A DNA stretch of 64,000 bases from Lates calcarifer (taxonomy: Eukaryota > Chordata > Actinopteri > Centropomidae). The notes under the pieces are model-generated. The model ran no database searches. It was not told the origin of the DNA and was given only the letters and a program-made list of their open reading frames with translations. Position numbers and translations under genes: made by a program. Below are positions 37,831-50,599 of the stretch, one piece after another. The stretch spans positions 14,224,194 to 14,288,193 of the forward strand of contig NC_066852.1 in the NCBI RefSeq assembly GCF_001640805.2. The letters are read 5' to 3'. Numbering within the stretch: position 1 is the stretch's first letter; every line of letters begins with the position of its first letter.

Positions 37831-40800
37831 CTTTGTCAGTCACCAATTCACCACCACCTCTTACATTTCAGTTTAGTCTTTTTCATGCCGCTGCCTGTTT
37901 ATCTGTTGTGGAGCTCAGGTGAAACCAGATAAACTCTGAGCCTGAGCCTAAAGAGGTTGGAGCTGTTGCTTCAGGTGAGAGAAAGTGCTCCGCTCCAAAA
38001 AGGCTGGAATTCAAAGATAAAGCTAAAGAAGTGCTAAAGAGGCAAGATTCCTGTTCTGGTCTCGTGAAAGAGAGAATGTGTGAGACAGAAGGAGGAGCAC
38101 GAGGAGGAGGAGAAAAGGCTGTGCGTGTTTGGGAGGGGGCTGCAATCTGTTAAGAGCAGTCTTAATGATTGGGAGAAGAGGCTGCATCGATCGCAAGACA
38201 TCTAATCATGCAAGTGCTTCTCATCGTAAACGCTGACAAGAGGCAGATTTCACTCCTTCCTTTATTACTTAAGCTTTGGGTATTATCATTACAAAAGTGT
38301 TACATGAAAATGATCTCCTCTAACTCGATCAGGGATATTTTACAATATTCCTCTCGGGTCCATCTTGCAGCATCTTTACCTTATTGTGTTTCTGTACAAA
38401 GCAAGACAGATAGACAGATCTCTAAGAGGGGCAACAATGTATAATATTTCTTTCCTTTGTTATTAAACCCCTGAAAACTCGTTTCAAATCTCAAATATTT
38501 CTCTGCAACATAATATATTGTCAACAATTGAAATTAAAATTCACTAAAAAACTCAGCTACTCTGCTTCATCAGCTACTCTGCTGTGTGGGTGTGGTTTGT
38601 TTGGATTTGATTGACAGAGGCCTTGCAACACAAGCAAACATCCTCACAACTGTCATGACATCACCCTTTACCAATCAAGCCATCGCTACTTCAAACCAGC
38701 GGAAAAAAACAAAACAGAAAACTTGAGAAATCTAGCTTGTAATATAACCAAAACTGTTGCCTGTGCAACCGTTTCTTTTTTTTTTCTTCATGTTGACCTG
38801 AATAATACACAATCCAAACCTGATGAATAAAAAAAAGTTTTCAGGGCTTTTAAAGATCTATAGTTCAGCAATAAAGTCGTAAAATAGCATATATGAAGGA
38901 TGCACCAAATGAGAAACAGTACAATTTGACAAAAATATAGCATGCATCTCTATAGTGCGCATGATACGACTATAACATCCCTGTGAATAGTTATTTATTT
39001 TCTTTTATTCTAGTTAAAAAATAGATTAGAGAAATACTCTTTTTTTGCTTTCTTGTTGCAAGTTAGATCAGTACCCCTCCTACACCTGTACGCTAACCAC
39101 AAAGACTGTGTGGTTTAGCTTAGCATAAAGACAGCTGAAAACTGCTACAGACCAGAGGTCAGCTAGCCACCTCTAAAGCTCACAGTAAACATCTTATATA
39201 TCTGATTAAACAAACAACACTGAAGGTGTTAGTGAGCTTTATAGATGGTATGTGGATTTTGTTACCTTTGGTGGAAGCTAAGTCTCTATCTTTGTGCTAA
39301 GCTAAGCTAAGCTAACTGGCTGCAACTGGCAGAAAGTGGAAAGACATATTCCCCAAAATTTCTAACTTCTTCCTTCAAGATTGGTGAAAAAGAATAAATG
39401 GGGGAAAAAATTACACTTTGTTGACAAGTTTAATTTTATTTAACACACTCAGCATGGATACACATCAAATCATTCAGATGAGTGTTTTTCATCAGAGTTT
39501 ACAACAAGGGAGAGCTCCTCGGCCATCCATAATTTCATATTCCAACGCCAGGATCAGCAGAAACCATGGTTGCATGTGAGCGTGACCTGCTTTTCTGAGC
39601 ACAAATGGGGGAAAAGTGTATGTATGCAGTTCTTAATGGTAGTAATTTCTAAAATGGCCCATAAGGTTGATTTAAAGCTTGCAGAGAGACAGATCAGCCA
39701 GAGTTTAAACAGTAGGATGCTTCATCAGGAATATGCTGTGTGTGCTAGCGCTGAATGGGAAGGAAGGGAGGGGTGGGGGTGACGGGGGGGTTAGGCTGCC
39801 CTGGATATGCTGTCCTCATGCATGCTGCTCTATCCAAACACTGCTAATCAGTTTAGGTGTAGATTGATTCCAGTCAAGGGGTTTCAGCTTTGTTTAAATT
39901 GAAGGTGGGGTACAGGACGTCTGCATTATCAGCTGATGCTTTAAACAATAAAAGACAGAGAGGTTCCTGAGCCCTCCAGGGGGGCTCAATAAGGTACAGT
40001 GCTTGGTTTAAATTTCCTCTTTGTTTATAGCATCTGAGACCAGGAGAGGGTTTCATTCAATTAAGCCTCTCCCATTCATCCCTCCTCTCACATAGTCTGT
40101 CTTCTTCTGTCTCTGCCTCCCTTCTTCATCCCACTGACGTCCTCCCTCTCTCCCAATTAGTTAAAGGGAAACCAGATGAATGTTCCCATGGGAAACCATT
40201 ACATCACTGACCCAATGCACCAGCACACACATGCAGACACGCCCTCACACACAAGGTTCACCATGTCAGAGAAACCTAACAATGATGCTTAAAATTCTTA
40301 CATGTTGGGACATTCAGTCAATATGCATTTTGTAATGAGAACCGCTAATGTAAATTTTCACTGAGGCAAAGCCCGACAGCATAATGGTCAACAGATCATA
40401 GTTACACAGTAAAATAACGTGATTCGAGGCCATAAACTGGCTTTGACCACAACAAATCATTCGTAATGTAATGGCCTCGTTTGTTTGTGGGCTGTAAAAA
40501 CGGGGCAATGAATGACAAACTCATTTCATTTCCATCTTAAAGCCAGAAAGAGAAAGAAAAAACTTAATTACGCACCCAAAAAAAAAAGAACTTAACTTTC
40601 CACTAAATCCAATTTGAATGATCTGAGCTGGCGTGCTGCCAGGCTGAGTGTCCGCATTGCGTAGGCCTGCACGGAGAGCTGGAAGTGGGCCCTGAGTCAC
40701 TGACCCGAGGGGGAGCTGGACGGCTCTATCAGCAGAGCTGGGCATCCATAAAAGAGTTTTGATGAAACCTTTTAAGTGCTGTAGTAATTCTTTTAGTCTC

Positions 40801-41632
40801 TGTTTTTTTTATGCGTTTTCGGAAAAGGCCTGAGAGAGGGAAACTGTTTAATAACCTGTGATTGTGAATGCATAAACAATGTGTCATGTAAATCACGATA
40901 ACAACTTTTGTGCTTCAAATGATTTCTAAGCACAGTGTCCTTGTGCAACTCCTGCATAGAGACAATAGGCAACTTGCAAAATACTTCAGCCTGCATTATT
41001 TTATCAGTTTAATTAACAAACGTTATGAATATTAATTCTCCTTTCCTGCCTCTTACACTCAGACGTACAGTATATTAAAATAGCTTTTATTTAAAGCCAG
41101 CAGAGGAGCAGTTTCAACAGGGGATGCCAGCCGTGCTGCTACAGTAAGACCTTCTGTTGTTTTCTCACTGACCTTTTTCGCACTGGTGCCAGTTGATGAG
41201 AGAACTTGCGACGTGGCTGTCTGGGTTGTTTGCTTGTTTTGTCAAGTTGTGACCTGTGCTTGAGCTGGTCCAAATTAAACTTTAAATCAGGCACAAAGCA
41301 GCTGGTCCATGATACGGGCAACACTGATAAAATCTATATCGCAGAATGGATAATTCAATGTTTGTTATCAATAAACGATAAACGATAAAAGATAGAGACA
41401 TGGATGTCTGTTATGGCTGTTCCAGCTTTTTTTTTTTTACCTGCTGAATAAATTATCATAATGATACAAAAATCACAAACAGCACAACATGAAGCATTTC
41501 TGCTGATTGTCTTGCCACTTTGGCCACTATGGCCTTACAGTCAGCAATATTAAACCAACCCTACTGTATAATTCAATCCATTTGGATTAGCTTCTCTTCA
41601 AATAAATAAATCAAGACGCAGGTTAATGCTGA
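37831..41632. other. Intergenic region between layn and cfb
   Basis: A 4-kb gene-poor stretch, both flanking genes on the minus strand. It holds a palindromic repeat at 39114-39306 and an unexplained richer stretch at 39850-40750. No open frame shows family similarity. The layn promoter should lie just right of 37831. Confidence 0.55.
39114..39306. mobile_element. MITE-like element with terminal inverted repeats
   Basis: The left end TTTAGCTTAGCATAAAGA is nearly the reverse complement of the right end (TCTTTGTGCTAAGCTAA), about 160 bases apart. The motif GCTAAGCTAAGCTAA and the segment CACCTCTAAAGCTCACA are ones I recall from a very common dispersed repeat of teleost genomes. No coding capacity. 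Confidence 0.65.
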
Positions 41633-41638
41633 TTTATT
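41633..41638 (-). terminator. Possible poly(A) signal of cfb
   Basis: TTTATT on the plus strand gives AATAAA on the minus strand, about 415 bases beyond the cfb stop codon. Other AT-rich candidates lie nearby. Confidence 0.4.
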
Positions 41639-42052
41639 AACTTTACATATTGGGTGATCACTTGATGAATAAATGTATGTGCAGATTGGATAAAGTACAG
41701 AAAAGCGTAACTGATAACTACGTGCATGATTATAACAGTGCCTTTTTTTTTGAAAATGGGTGATGCAGACAGGTTTTTAAATGAGGATGTCTTTTTATGA
41801 ACGTGTATGCACCTATGACTTGGAGAAGAAAACTGTATATTTTTTGTTTTTTTGTATCTTATGATTCTGAACTCGGACTGGTAAAAAAAAAAAAAAAAAA
41901 CACTCAATACTGAATGAGTGAAGGATGAATTCAGTCATCTGTGATCAATCAGCAAACTAACACAAGCCAGTGTCTTCAAACATACAATATAAACAATATA
42001 TCATATATGACTGAAATGACAAAACTAAATACAGTGTGTGAATTTCATTCAT

Positions 42053-45000
42053 TCAGTTCTCCAAAAACTGAAGCGGTGCATAGTCGTCCTGGGTGTCGTT
42101 TCCGAGGACAGATTTGAGAAAGGGGACAACTCTGAAAAGATTCATATGGAAATCTCTGGAGGACTCAACCGACTCAACCATACCTCCCGCCTTGCACAGA
42201 TTCTTGGTTCCCCAGCTGACCATGCCAACCTGCGGGAGATGCAGTCAACAAAAACTTAGATGGTCAAGTCATGTTCCATCACTTATCCCACTGAGATTTA
42301 ATTTAGAAATAGTTTGCCACCAGATGGTGCTCATTTGTGTAATTTATAATGCTGGATGCATAAGAAAAAAACAGCTGTTCACCTGTATTGTGCGATGCTG
42401 ATAGTTCTTAAACACAGCACCTCCAGAGTCGCCTGTCCCCAAAAAACACACACATATACAGTCACACCCAAAATATCAGGCTTCAGTTTCTGACCTGCAC
42501 CACTGTTATTCATAACACTGAAATCTTACACAAAAGAATAATACACCTACTTTTCATCATGCATCAAGAGAACAAACAAAAAACCAAGAACTTTAATGTG
42601 TTACTTTATGACTGAAGTTCAAAACAGATGCAAATGTTGCAAATGAAAATGTATTTTTCAATCAGCTCCTCCCCAAGCAGGGAAATAACTTTTATACATG
42701 CAGCAGACAGAACATACCTGTACATGCTATATGATCCCTAAAAGGAGTCAGACCGCCAGTGCACATGAAGTTATCTGTCACAGGAACCTTTGGATTATCT
42801 GTCGTTATCCCTGGTGCCTGTAGTGCATGTCTGATGCAATCATCTCTCTGCATTGAAGAGTGGAGTCACTTTTTAGGTTTTGAGTGAAAGATTAAGAAAG
42901 CAGGCACACACACACACACACACACACATACATACACACACACACACACAAGGCACAACACAGCTCAGTAATTTAAAACTTACATTATCACCAAGTTTGG
43001 CGTGAACTTCTTTTTCATCCACAGAGTCTCCTATCTTGGTCAGGAAATTTAGTTTTTCAAGATGATTCTTTAACAGAAGCTGCTCTGTATTTAGAGAACA
43101 CAAAAATACAGTCACCCCCTCCTTATTTAGCCTTTGCAAATGGCATATTAACAATTACTAAATAGATAATAAGACATCAGAATGAACACTTTATGAAGGA
43201 GCATTTTTCTTTAGCATGTATGACGACCAAGCTGTGTGATGGTGTTACAGCATGTTGGCAGGGTTACCATACCTTGTTGCTTGCAGGTGGATTCACCAAC
43301 CAGTTGTAGAGCATCACTGGTCTCCTGGGTGCAGGGTATGCAAATAGGCCTGAATGAGAGATCAAAAACAATATAGCACAAAGAGGGTGATGTTTCAAGT
43401 AAACAACTTGTAACAGAGAGAGAGAGAGAGCTGGGGAGAGTGTCTACACTGTAACAACTGTTGAGAGTGTGAGAATGTAACATCAAATTAAAAGTATGAA
43501 TGACAGTATTTGTAGGACATGAGTTCTCACCTAACAGAGCTGGAGATTCGAACATCTTTCTCCAGTTGGATGAGAGCCACATCATAGTCATAGAACTCCT
43601 TCACACCGAGCTCCGCTTTAGCATTAACGTTGTAGTTTGGGTGTAATTTGAAATCTTTTACTTTTTTCACTGTAAAAGAGTTGAAATCATGTGTTTGTAT
43701 TATTGTTACTGTCATCAGGAGCGGTGGAGAGAAGAAAATCTAAGCTAATTTTTCAGATTAGCATGCTCGACTAAAGCGACTACAAACTAATCTATACGTT
43801 TAGGTTTTGATTTTAAAATGTAGAAATATTCAATACAAATCAAATAATATATTTATTTTTATGACTGCTAAAATGCTAGTATATCACGTTCAGCTGAAGA
43901 GAAATAAGTATGCAGATGTGTACAGGCATTAAATAAACATTTATCATTACCTCTGCCCTGTTCGTCATTAATCTCAACTGTGACGTGCTCAGGTAAATCA
44001 CCAAATGTGAAGCAGTGAGCAGCAGTCAAGATGAACTTCGGGCTCACCAGAGAGCCAAGGCATCTCTTTGGTCTTTCATTCTAAATGTTTTAGATGATAA
44101 ATAAACAAATCATATAGTTAAGTAATTATACAACATTCAGAAGCAATTTGCGGTTTTGACTGAACACAACATCTGGTACCACTAAAAATCAAGGATGTTG
44201 GCATGGTGGTAAATAATTTAGTAACATTTTTTCAATCCACTGTGTTGTCCCTAAGTCAGTGTTTGTATGTAAGATGCTGTGACATTGGTATTTTCAGCCT
44301 TGCAAATATATTTCAGAGATGAATTATGAATTTAAATGAAATACTGAAACATTCACCTGGACAATAATGTATGCCCACCATGGATACATTTTCCTCTTGC
44401 TGTCTTTGTCATACGTGTCATATTCCTTGTGAAGACCACATAGACCCTTAACTTCTTCTTCATCTGGATGAAAAAAAAAAAAAAAAAAAAATTTAATTAA
44501 TGCTGCTACTGTTCATGAACGCAAGAGTAAAAACTCAGTGCATAAAGAAGACATGACACTCATTTGGCAAAGCCTCATTTCTTAAGTGACATACTTTTTT
44601 TTTTTTTGATGTACATCGGCATCAATTTAGGAGTCAGTGTCTTGACTCCATTACATCATAAAAACTACATTACAGTCATTTAGCAGATGGTCCTAGCAAA
44701 AGCAACCCACTGATGAATTTTATGTTTGTTGCCTGGGCGAAAGCTGTTAGCTTCTGGGGGGTATGCTGTTTCCAGTACTTACAGGATTTAATGAGCTAGC
44801 ATCACCTGTGGTTGCGGAGGCCCATGTTGCCACTTCTCAGAAAATTACATACTGTTGCTTTAGAACTAGGTCTAAATGTATGCAGGAGGAACTGGGATAA
44901 GAATGCTATCGGATGAGCCAGACGAGATTCAGAGGAGGTCAGGTTTGCGCTGTAATTGGATCTCAGCCAGGTGTAAAAGCATTAGCCTCTTTCTGCTAAC

Positions 45001-48000
45001 TTAAACAAACCTGACAAACGTAAATGCAAAGATCTGTGAATCCGATGTCGTTATTCCAATAACTTATCCAGATACAGATCACACTTTCCTGGGTGTAAAT
45101 TGGGCCTATCTTAGTTTCGCATTTTAGCATGATAAAATTTACTTATAAACACTAAACGTAAAGTACAACTGCTGCTAGATATGAATGTGTGAACCAAATG
45201 TCAGGGCAATCCTTCACACAATTTTGAGACATTCACTCCAAACCACAAATGTCAATCTCATGGCAGCGCAAGAGGGAAAGACCCAAGTAATTAGGATGAA
45301 CATATATATATAACATTTTGTAGAAATAGTTGTTTGGATATTTCCATCTGTACCACAGACACTGGCATCTCTAGGTTTTGTAGGTGTAATCCTTCTTACT
45401 GTGTACATTGTGTTTGTAGTTTTTAATGGTCCATTCTCTTGATGAAGATATATGATGCCTGCATAAATATATAATAAATGTGGTCCAGTCAGATACTTCA
45501 TTATATCTGCCCTTGCTACATCTGTGGTGTCAGGATGTGTATCACACAGAGACACAGTGAGATCAAGAGCAATGGTCCTGCCTGCTCTAAAGTTATGATC
45601 ATATCTCCTTTGTGTCAAATTTGAGGGTGGAGATGAATGCATGGGTAAATATTATAACCTAAATGCAGACCTGCAAATAGAAATTCAGGAAATGCGCCAC
45701 CAGATTCATTTAGCCTTCTGATCTCACTGTCAGAGATGTCTTACCAATTATTTCGTCAAAGGTCTCTTGCAGATTTTCAATGTCCTTCATTCTGAAGTAA
45801 TGCTTCCCTATCCCTGCTGTTAGGGGCTGCAGGTCGTCATCATAGATCTCAGCTCCAATGGCAAAAACATAAATGTCTGTGACGGATTGAAACGTAACAA
45901 GATAAGGAACAACAACAGTAAGACTAAATGATAAAAGTCAAGATAGCAACAGAAATCTGCAACAACAAATTAAAAAATAAAACTCACCAAGAAATTCTTC
46001 TCTTGACTGAGTCTCTCTTTCAGTTGTATGGTTCATGTATACCATGTTCTTTATTTTTTTCACGGTGGGTTCAGGTGACCCGCCCATGTTATAAGCACCT
46101 GCGATGAAAGAAACCAGTGTGTTAAAATGATGTACAACACAGACAAAACAAAAGTAAAAAGTTTAATCTTTCTTTGGAATACAACATTCGGTATTCAGAT
46201 CCTTTTTTTTTTTTTTTTTTTTTTTTTGGTTGAAATTACCGTCTGTAAAAACGATGAGGACGTGACGATGTTCCTTAAAACCCTCTGGTCCAGCTCGTTG
46301 CTTTATAATAGCCATTCGTTCCAAGAAGTGCTCAAAGACAGCATTCAGATCTGTTCCTGCTGTGTTGTTGTCTTTGAGTTCAAGCACACAATAAAAAATT
46401 ACCTAAGTATGTTGCTGTGTATTAAAACAGTATTTCCAACAACATCTCTGATCTGTTTGACTCACCGCCCACTTCAAATTTTTCCAGTGTATTCTTAACA
46501 TTACTTAGTATTGCTTTGCCATCCAAAAAATCAAGAATGTTGACAACTCCAATTATGTCGGCAGAGAAAAAAAGGATTTCATAGTTTGGAGTCACACTGA
46601 AGGATGAAATCTGTGGAGACATAACACAAATCAGTTAAATATGAGGTGGATAATGTTTAGTATTGCACAAACTTTTGACACAACTTTGTAAACATGTGAA
46701 CTTGTGGAACTGCTGTGAAATATTTTGTTAATGCAACACCTCCTTATGTATCAAACTGCTTATGGTTGTTATTTTGTTGAGTAATTGATTCATTTATCAG
46801 CAGAAAGAGTATCTCATAGTGTGCATTGACAACAAGCCAAGGAACTCTTGCCAAGAAACATCAATCAAGATTATGATGTGTAATTCATAATGAAATTCAA
46901 TTCTAATAGGCTGTCGTCCTGGCAGCCAAATGGGATGAAATTATGTTTGCACATGTTATATATACAGTGTGCCAAATGTGCCTCTAAGAGTGTGTCAGAC
47001 AACATAAAATGCTTCATATGTCAGCTCGCACCAAAAATATGGTAGAGTAGGCTATATGACTCCAAATAGGGAAATCCAGATCTCTCAGTGGCATCAGTAA
47101 AGGCTAATGGCTTTTTAAGTGGCTAAAGTGTTGCTTGTCATGCAATAAAAATAAAGTGTATTTATATGCTAAAACAGAAAAAATAAATACAAAAATAAAA
47201 ATAAAGCTATCAAACTTTTTTCTGTTGCAGATATATGGAGACCCAAAGAGTACAAAATTTAATAGATAAGACATCTAAAATAATCTCATATATCACCTTG
47301 CCTCTTTTCACAGTAACAGAGTTTATTGCAAATCCTTTGATTGGTTTGAATTCATTCTAGCAGCTTTTATTTCGTGATGATCATTGTCAAAATAAAACAA
47401 AAGAACAGGTGTTTATTTAAAAAATAAAAACTGCTGCTTTAAAAAAATATATTTTAAAAAAGGCTTTGCCATACCAGCTGGTCCACATGCTATATGCTAT
47501 TCTAAGTAAAAATTTGATGTTTCTAAATATCCACATGACATGACCCAGAAGTAATACTACTGCCAAAACTACTACTGGCTTTTTCTGCATATTATTTCAT
47601 ATTATTCCTTATAAGATAAGTGATTGATTAAATGTCCAGAGCAGTTACACTAACCGCCATATTTCTAACATGTATTAACAACTCAGCAAATTTATTGCCA
47701 ACATCCATTAACATCAGTCTGTGCTTTCGCCCTATATGCATCTTTTCAACTGAGCCCACAATCAGCAAAACAGTCCCAATATAACTTAGATCTCTAGACC
47801 CTGCACAGTGTTGCTGACGGCTGACTGCAAACTCAGCATATTGTAAGAGCTGGAGAGTTCAGTGACCCTATACATTAAAAAAGCTAAGTAAAACTTTTAA
47901 TATATGCAGTTACATCATCGATATCTGATATTTTTATTCATTTTTTAATTGAGAGGAAAGCTGTTTGTTTCTTACCTTTGTAATAAGTTTTGTGACAGCG

Positions 48001-50448
48001 TCTCTTGCATTAATGAAGTGTTCCTTTTCTATGCTCTCAGAAATATCCACAGCAATATAGATGTTAAGTGTCCCATTTTTAGGAATTCTGATTTTTCTCC
48101 CCTCCTGTGTGTCATCTGAACAATCCACAACAAATACTGTTATTGCCGCAACATTCATACCTACATATCTTCTTACATTATATATTCTGAGGAATTATTT
48201 TGATGGAGTAAAGTAAAAAGTAGAATAAATCATCATAAATCAAAATTATCACTCATTTCTTTTTAATCTAACAAAAGCTACGTGCCTTGCAACATGCTGC
48301 AATAACAAAAATGACCGTATAGTATCAGTATTAAATAATGCTAATAATCACATTAGTTCCTGAAACTTACCAGTTGACTCTAAAGTGGTGAGAGTGTCTT
48401 TGATTGAACTGCCAAATGCCTCTGAAACCTCCAATGGAGTGTCATAGGTGTGTTTGTCTGCAAGAAGCAAAACCACATCAACAGAAGTTTGCAATTATTA
48501 TGAAAATTATTGCATACTATAGAAAAATAGACAGAAAACAGCAGGTAAAAAGACCAGGATTCAGTCCTCAGCAATTTAGGCAGTGTTTACAGGTGGTGGT
48601 GATGGACCAAGGAAATAACATGAAGTGATTTTCAATATATAATGCTTTCATTGTATCTGTTTCATGTGAGGAGATTATTTTGCCTGGCCTGTTGTTTACC
48701 ACAGACATAATATATGTAGGGATCTGTCTTACAGTAACATGCTGGCTCTTTGCCGGTCCACTGGCCGTTCTCCTGACACACTCGTTCACTTGACCCCACC
48801 AAAAACAGGTTGCCATTGCAGGTGTATCTCACTCTGTCATCAATTCCAAATATGTTCCCTGTTCTTGAGGCACCAGCTGGGATACCAGGATCAGCACAAT
48901 GATCTCCTGCTGTGGTGATGAAAAAAGACAAAAGATAACTCATACATGTAACAGTTATGAATAAGGATGAAGGAGAGAGGCAGAGGATGATGACTTACAG
49001 TCACGGCTACAGATGGGAGTAGAGCCACTCCACTTTCCGTTTGGCAAACAAACACGAGTGCTTGAGCCTCTCATTGTATATCCAGAGTAACACTCATACG
49101 TGGTCTCATTGTCCACGTAGTACTTCTCCTGAGGGGGGGACACATTTCCGTACTCCAGCACATTGGGGTCTGGGCATTCAACACCTGCAAAACAAAACAA
49201 AAGCACATGAGTTATCACGTAGAGCGGGCAAAACGAGAAACACCATCATCACAACACTCACGCTTGCATCTCTGAGGTGAAAATCTTTTGGGTGCTGGTC
49301 TCCAGGTGTTATCAAGCTGGCACAGACGGACCAAAGTGGGGTACGGGTAGTAGCCTGAAGGACACTGGTAGACCAACATGCTGCCTTTCTGCAGCTGCTT
49401 GGTTAGTGTGTAACTACCTCCCTCCATCTGCATACCCGTGTCTGTGCAATCGCACCAGACTTCACCTCCTGAAAAAAGGAAAGACAGTTTATTTAGTCAG
49501 ATTATTGGAAGCTCTGTCCAGATTCAGACATTAAACAGTTGAGTAGAATAGAACAACAAAATAGCTGAACTCATCCTCATGTGAAAAAGTCAGATTTCAG
49601 AAAGTAAACACTCTGACTGGAGACAAAATATCAGATGGTATTTTTCAACTTAAATTTCAATGTCAGTATTAATATTATATTCCATATGCATTGTTGTTAT
49701 TTCAATCATTAAGCTCTTGACAAATTACACATAATAGTTTTTTTTAATCTGTTGAAAATTATTTAATTTGTAAGATTACAATGTCTGTGCTGCAAGACAT
49801 CAGTTTGACTTGTATCATAAATATAAATATAAATATAAATATAAATATAAATATAAATATAAATATAAATATAAATATAAATATGTGGACATTTGGAAAT
49901 TTAGAATAACATATAAAAATGTATAAAAAGTTAAAATTAGCTTACCCATGGAGAGCAGACATGACAAGGCAGCAAACCAGCTCCAGTTGACAGAAAATCC
50001 CATGTTGAACAGTAAACTGGGGAACAATATAAAAATGAGAGGATGTGGCAGGATCAGTACATTTATTTCAACATGGAGAGTGATGTTCACAGAGAGGGAC
50101 TGGACAAACAAAGACCATCCTGGTACTTATTAACTTCAAAAGCAAATAGAGAGAGATCAATAGTCTATGTCACAGAAAACACACAAACAATTTTCTAAAA
50201 GATTTTATCATTGCATTAGACCTCAATACCTGGGAGATTAAAATAATTCAGTTTCAATCAACTTGACTAATGTAGAAATAATGTAAGAAAGGCACTATAT
50301 TTGCTACTTAATACAGTAAATCTAATATATCAAAACTCAAAAAAAGGAAAGGAAAATTCTTAAGTTCCTACTCTCTAATATTTGACCTTCTCACTGAAAG
50401 ACTGGGAACATTTAAATGAGTTCAGCCCAGTTCAGTTTACCTGCTCAT
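42053..50448 (-). CDS. cfb: Complement factor B
   Basis: Eighteen exons carry the main frame: 50016-49946, 49468-49262, 49184-48999, 48909-48700, 48457-48371, 48115-47976, 46610-46466, 46371-46240, 46098-45988, 45876-45745, 44463-44357, 44080-43951, 43669-43531, 43349-43273, 43084-42984, 42847-42718, 42432-42383, 42229-42053. A further upstream exon ending at 50441 adds an in-frame ATG. Length is 772 residues from ATG 50003, or 779 from ATG 50448. Order: signal peptide; three complement control modules ([26 protein letters not shown] and [13 protein letters not shown]); von Willebrand A domain with MIDAS DISES, AGTD and FTDG; trypsin-like domain with His in LTAAHC, Asp in [10 protein letters not shown] and Ser in GDSGGAVF. 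The EGR-KIRI junction fits the Arg-Lys bond cut by factor D. It is the secreted zymogen of the alternative-pathway C3 convertase. C2 is the alternative, but length and the C-terminal [15 protein letters not shown] favour factor B. Confidence 0.93.
42905..42951. repeat. (CA)n microsatellite in a cfb intron
   Basis: CA run interrupted by two CATA units, between cfb exons at 42847 and 42984. Confidence 0.85.
44640..44715. repeat. Fragment of a dispersed SINE-like teleost repeat
   Basis: ACATTACAGTCATTTAGCAG resembles the widely dispersed teleost repeat that reads ACATTACAGTCATTTAGCAG followed by a GCTTTTATCC block. Only a fragment is present; the call rests on memory of that family. Confidence 0.4.
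45184..45310. repeat. Dispersed teleost repeat fragment in a cfb intron
   Basis: GTGTGAACCAAATGTCAGGG, the following GCAATCC and ACCACAAATGTCAATCTCAT resemble a repeat I know to be abundant in fish genomes. It explains the 142-residue minus-strand open frame covering 45214-45642, which I do not call a gene. Confidence 0.5.
46203..46227. repeat. Poly(T) tract next to a cfb donor
   Basis: Twenty-five T on the plus strand, so an A run starting about 13 bases after the donor of cfb exon 46371-46240. Confidence 0.85.
49817..49884. repeat. (ATAAAT)n hexanucleotide microsatellite in cfb intron
   Basis: About eleven perfect ATAAAT units, 60 bases downstream (in gene sense) of the signal-peptide exon donor. 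Confidence 0.95.
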
Positions 50449-50530
50449 TTTGACTGTTGTAGTCCAAATCACTCAAATCACTCCTGTCCTCTGTGTGATC
50501 TTAAGTAGGCCACAGTTTCTTTTTTGATCC

Positions 50531-50595
50531 AGGATTTCCCGTTATGTGTGCACACATGGTCACATGCTGCATAGAAAAACAAAGAAGTTGCGAAA
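50531..50595 (-). promoter_or_regulatory. Possible acute-phase promoter sites of cfb
   Basis: On the minus strand GGGAAATCCT (50540-50531) is one base off the NF-kB consensus. TTGCGAAA at 50588-50595 fits the C/EBP consensus TTRCNNAA. Both lie within 150 bases upstream of the candidate first exon. Factor B is an acute-phase gene driven by such factors in mammals; function here is inferred. Confidence 0.35.
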
Positions 50596-50599
50596 CCAA

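Noticed and set aside
40521..40745. 74-residue minus-strand open frame in the GC-richer block
   Set aside because: No family features and no splice partners; more likely noncoding.
44740..44880. Possible extra coding exon of cfb between 44463 and 45745
   Set aside because: The flanking exons already join in phase, and the stretch looks like a repeat relative.
45214..45642. 142-residue open frame on the minus strand inside a cfb intron
   Set aside because: It overlaps a dispersed repeat, shows no domain, and lies between well-phased cfb exons on the same strand.
49817..49884. Regular spacing suggesting a CRISPR-like array
   Set aside because: It is a plain hexanucleotide microsatellite without spacers, in a eukaryotic genome.
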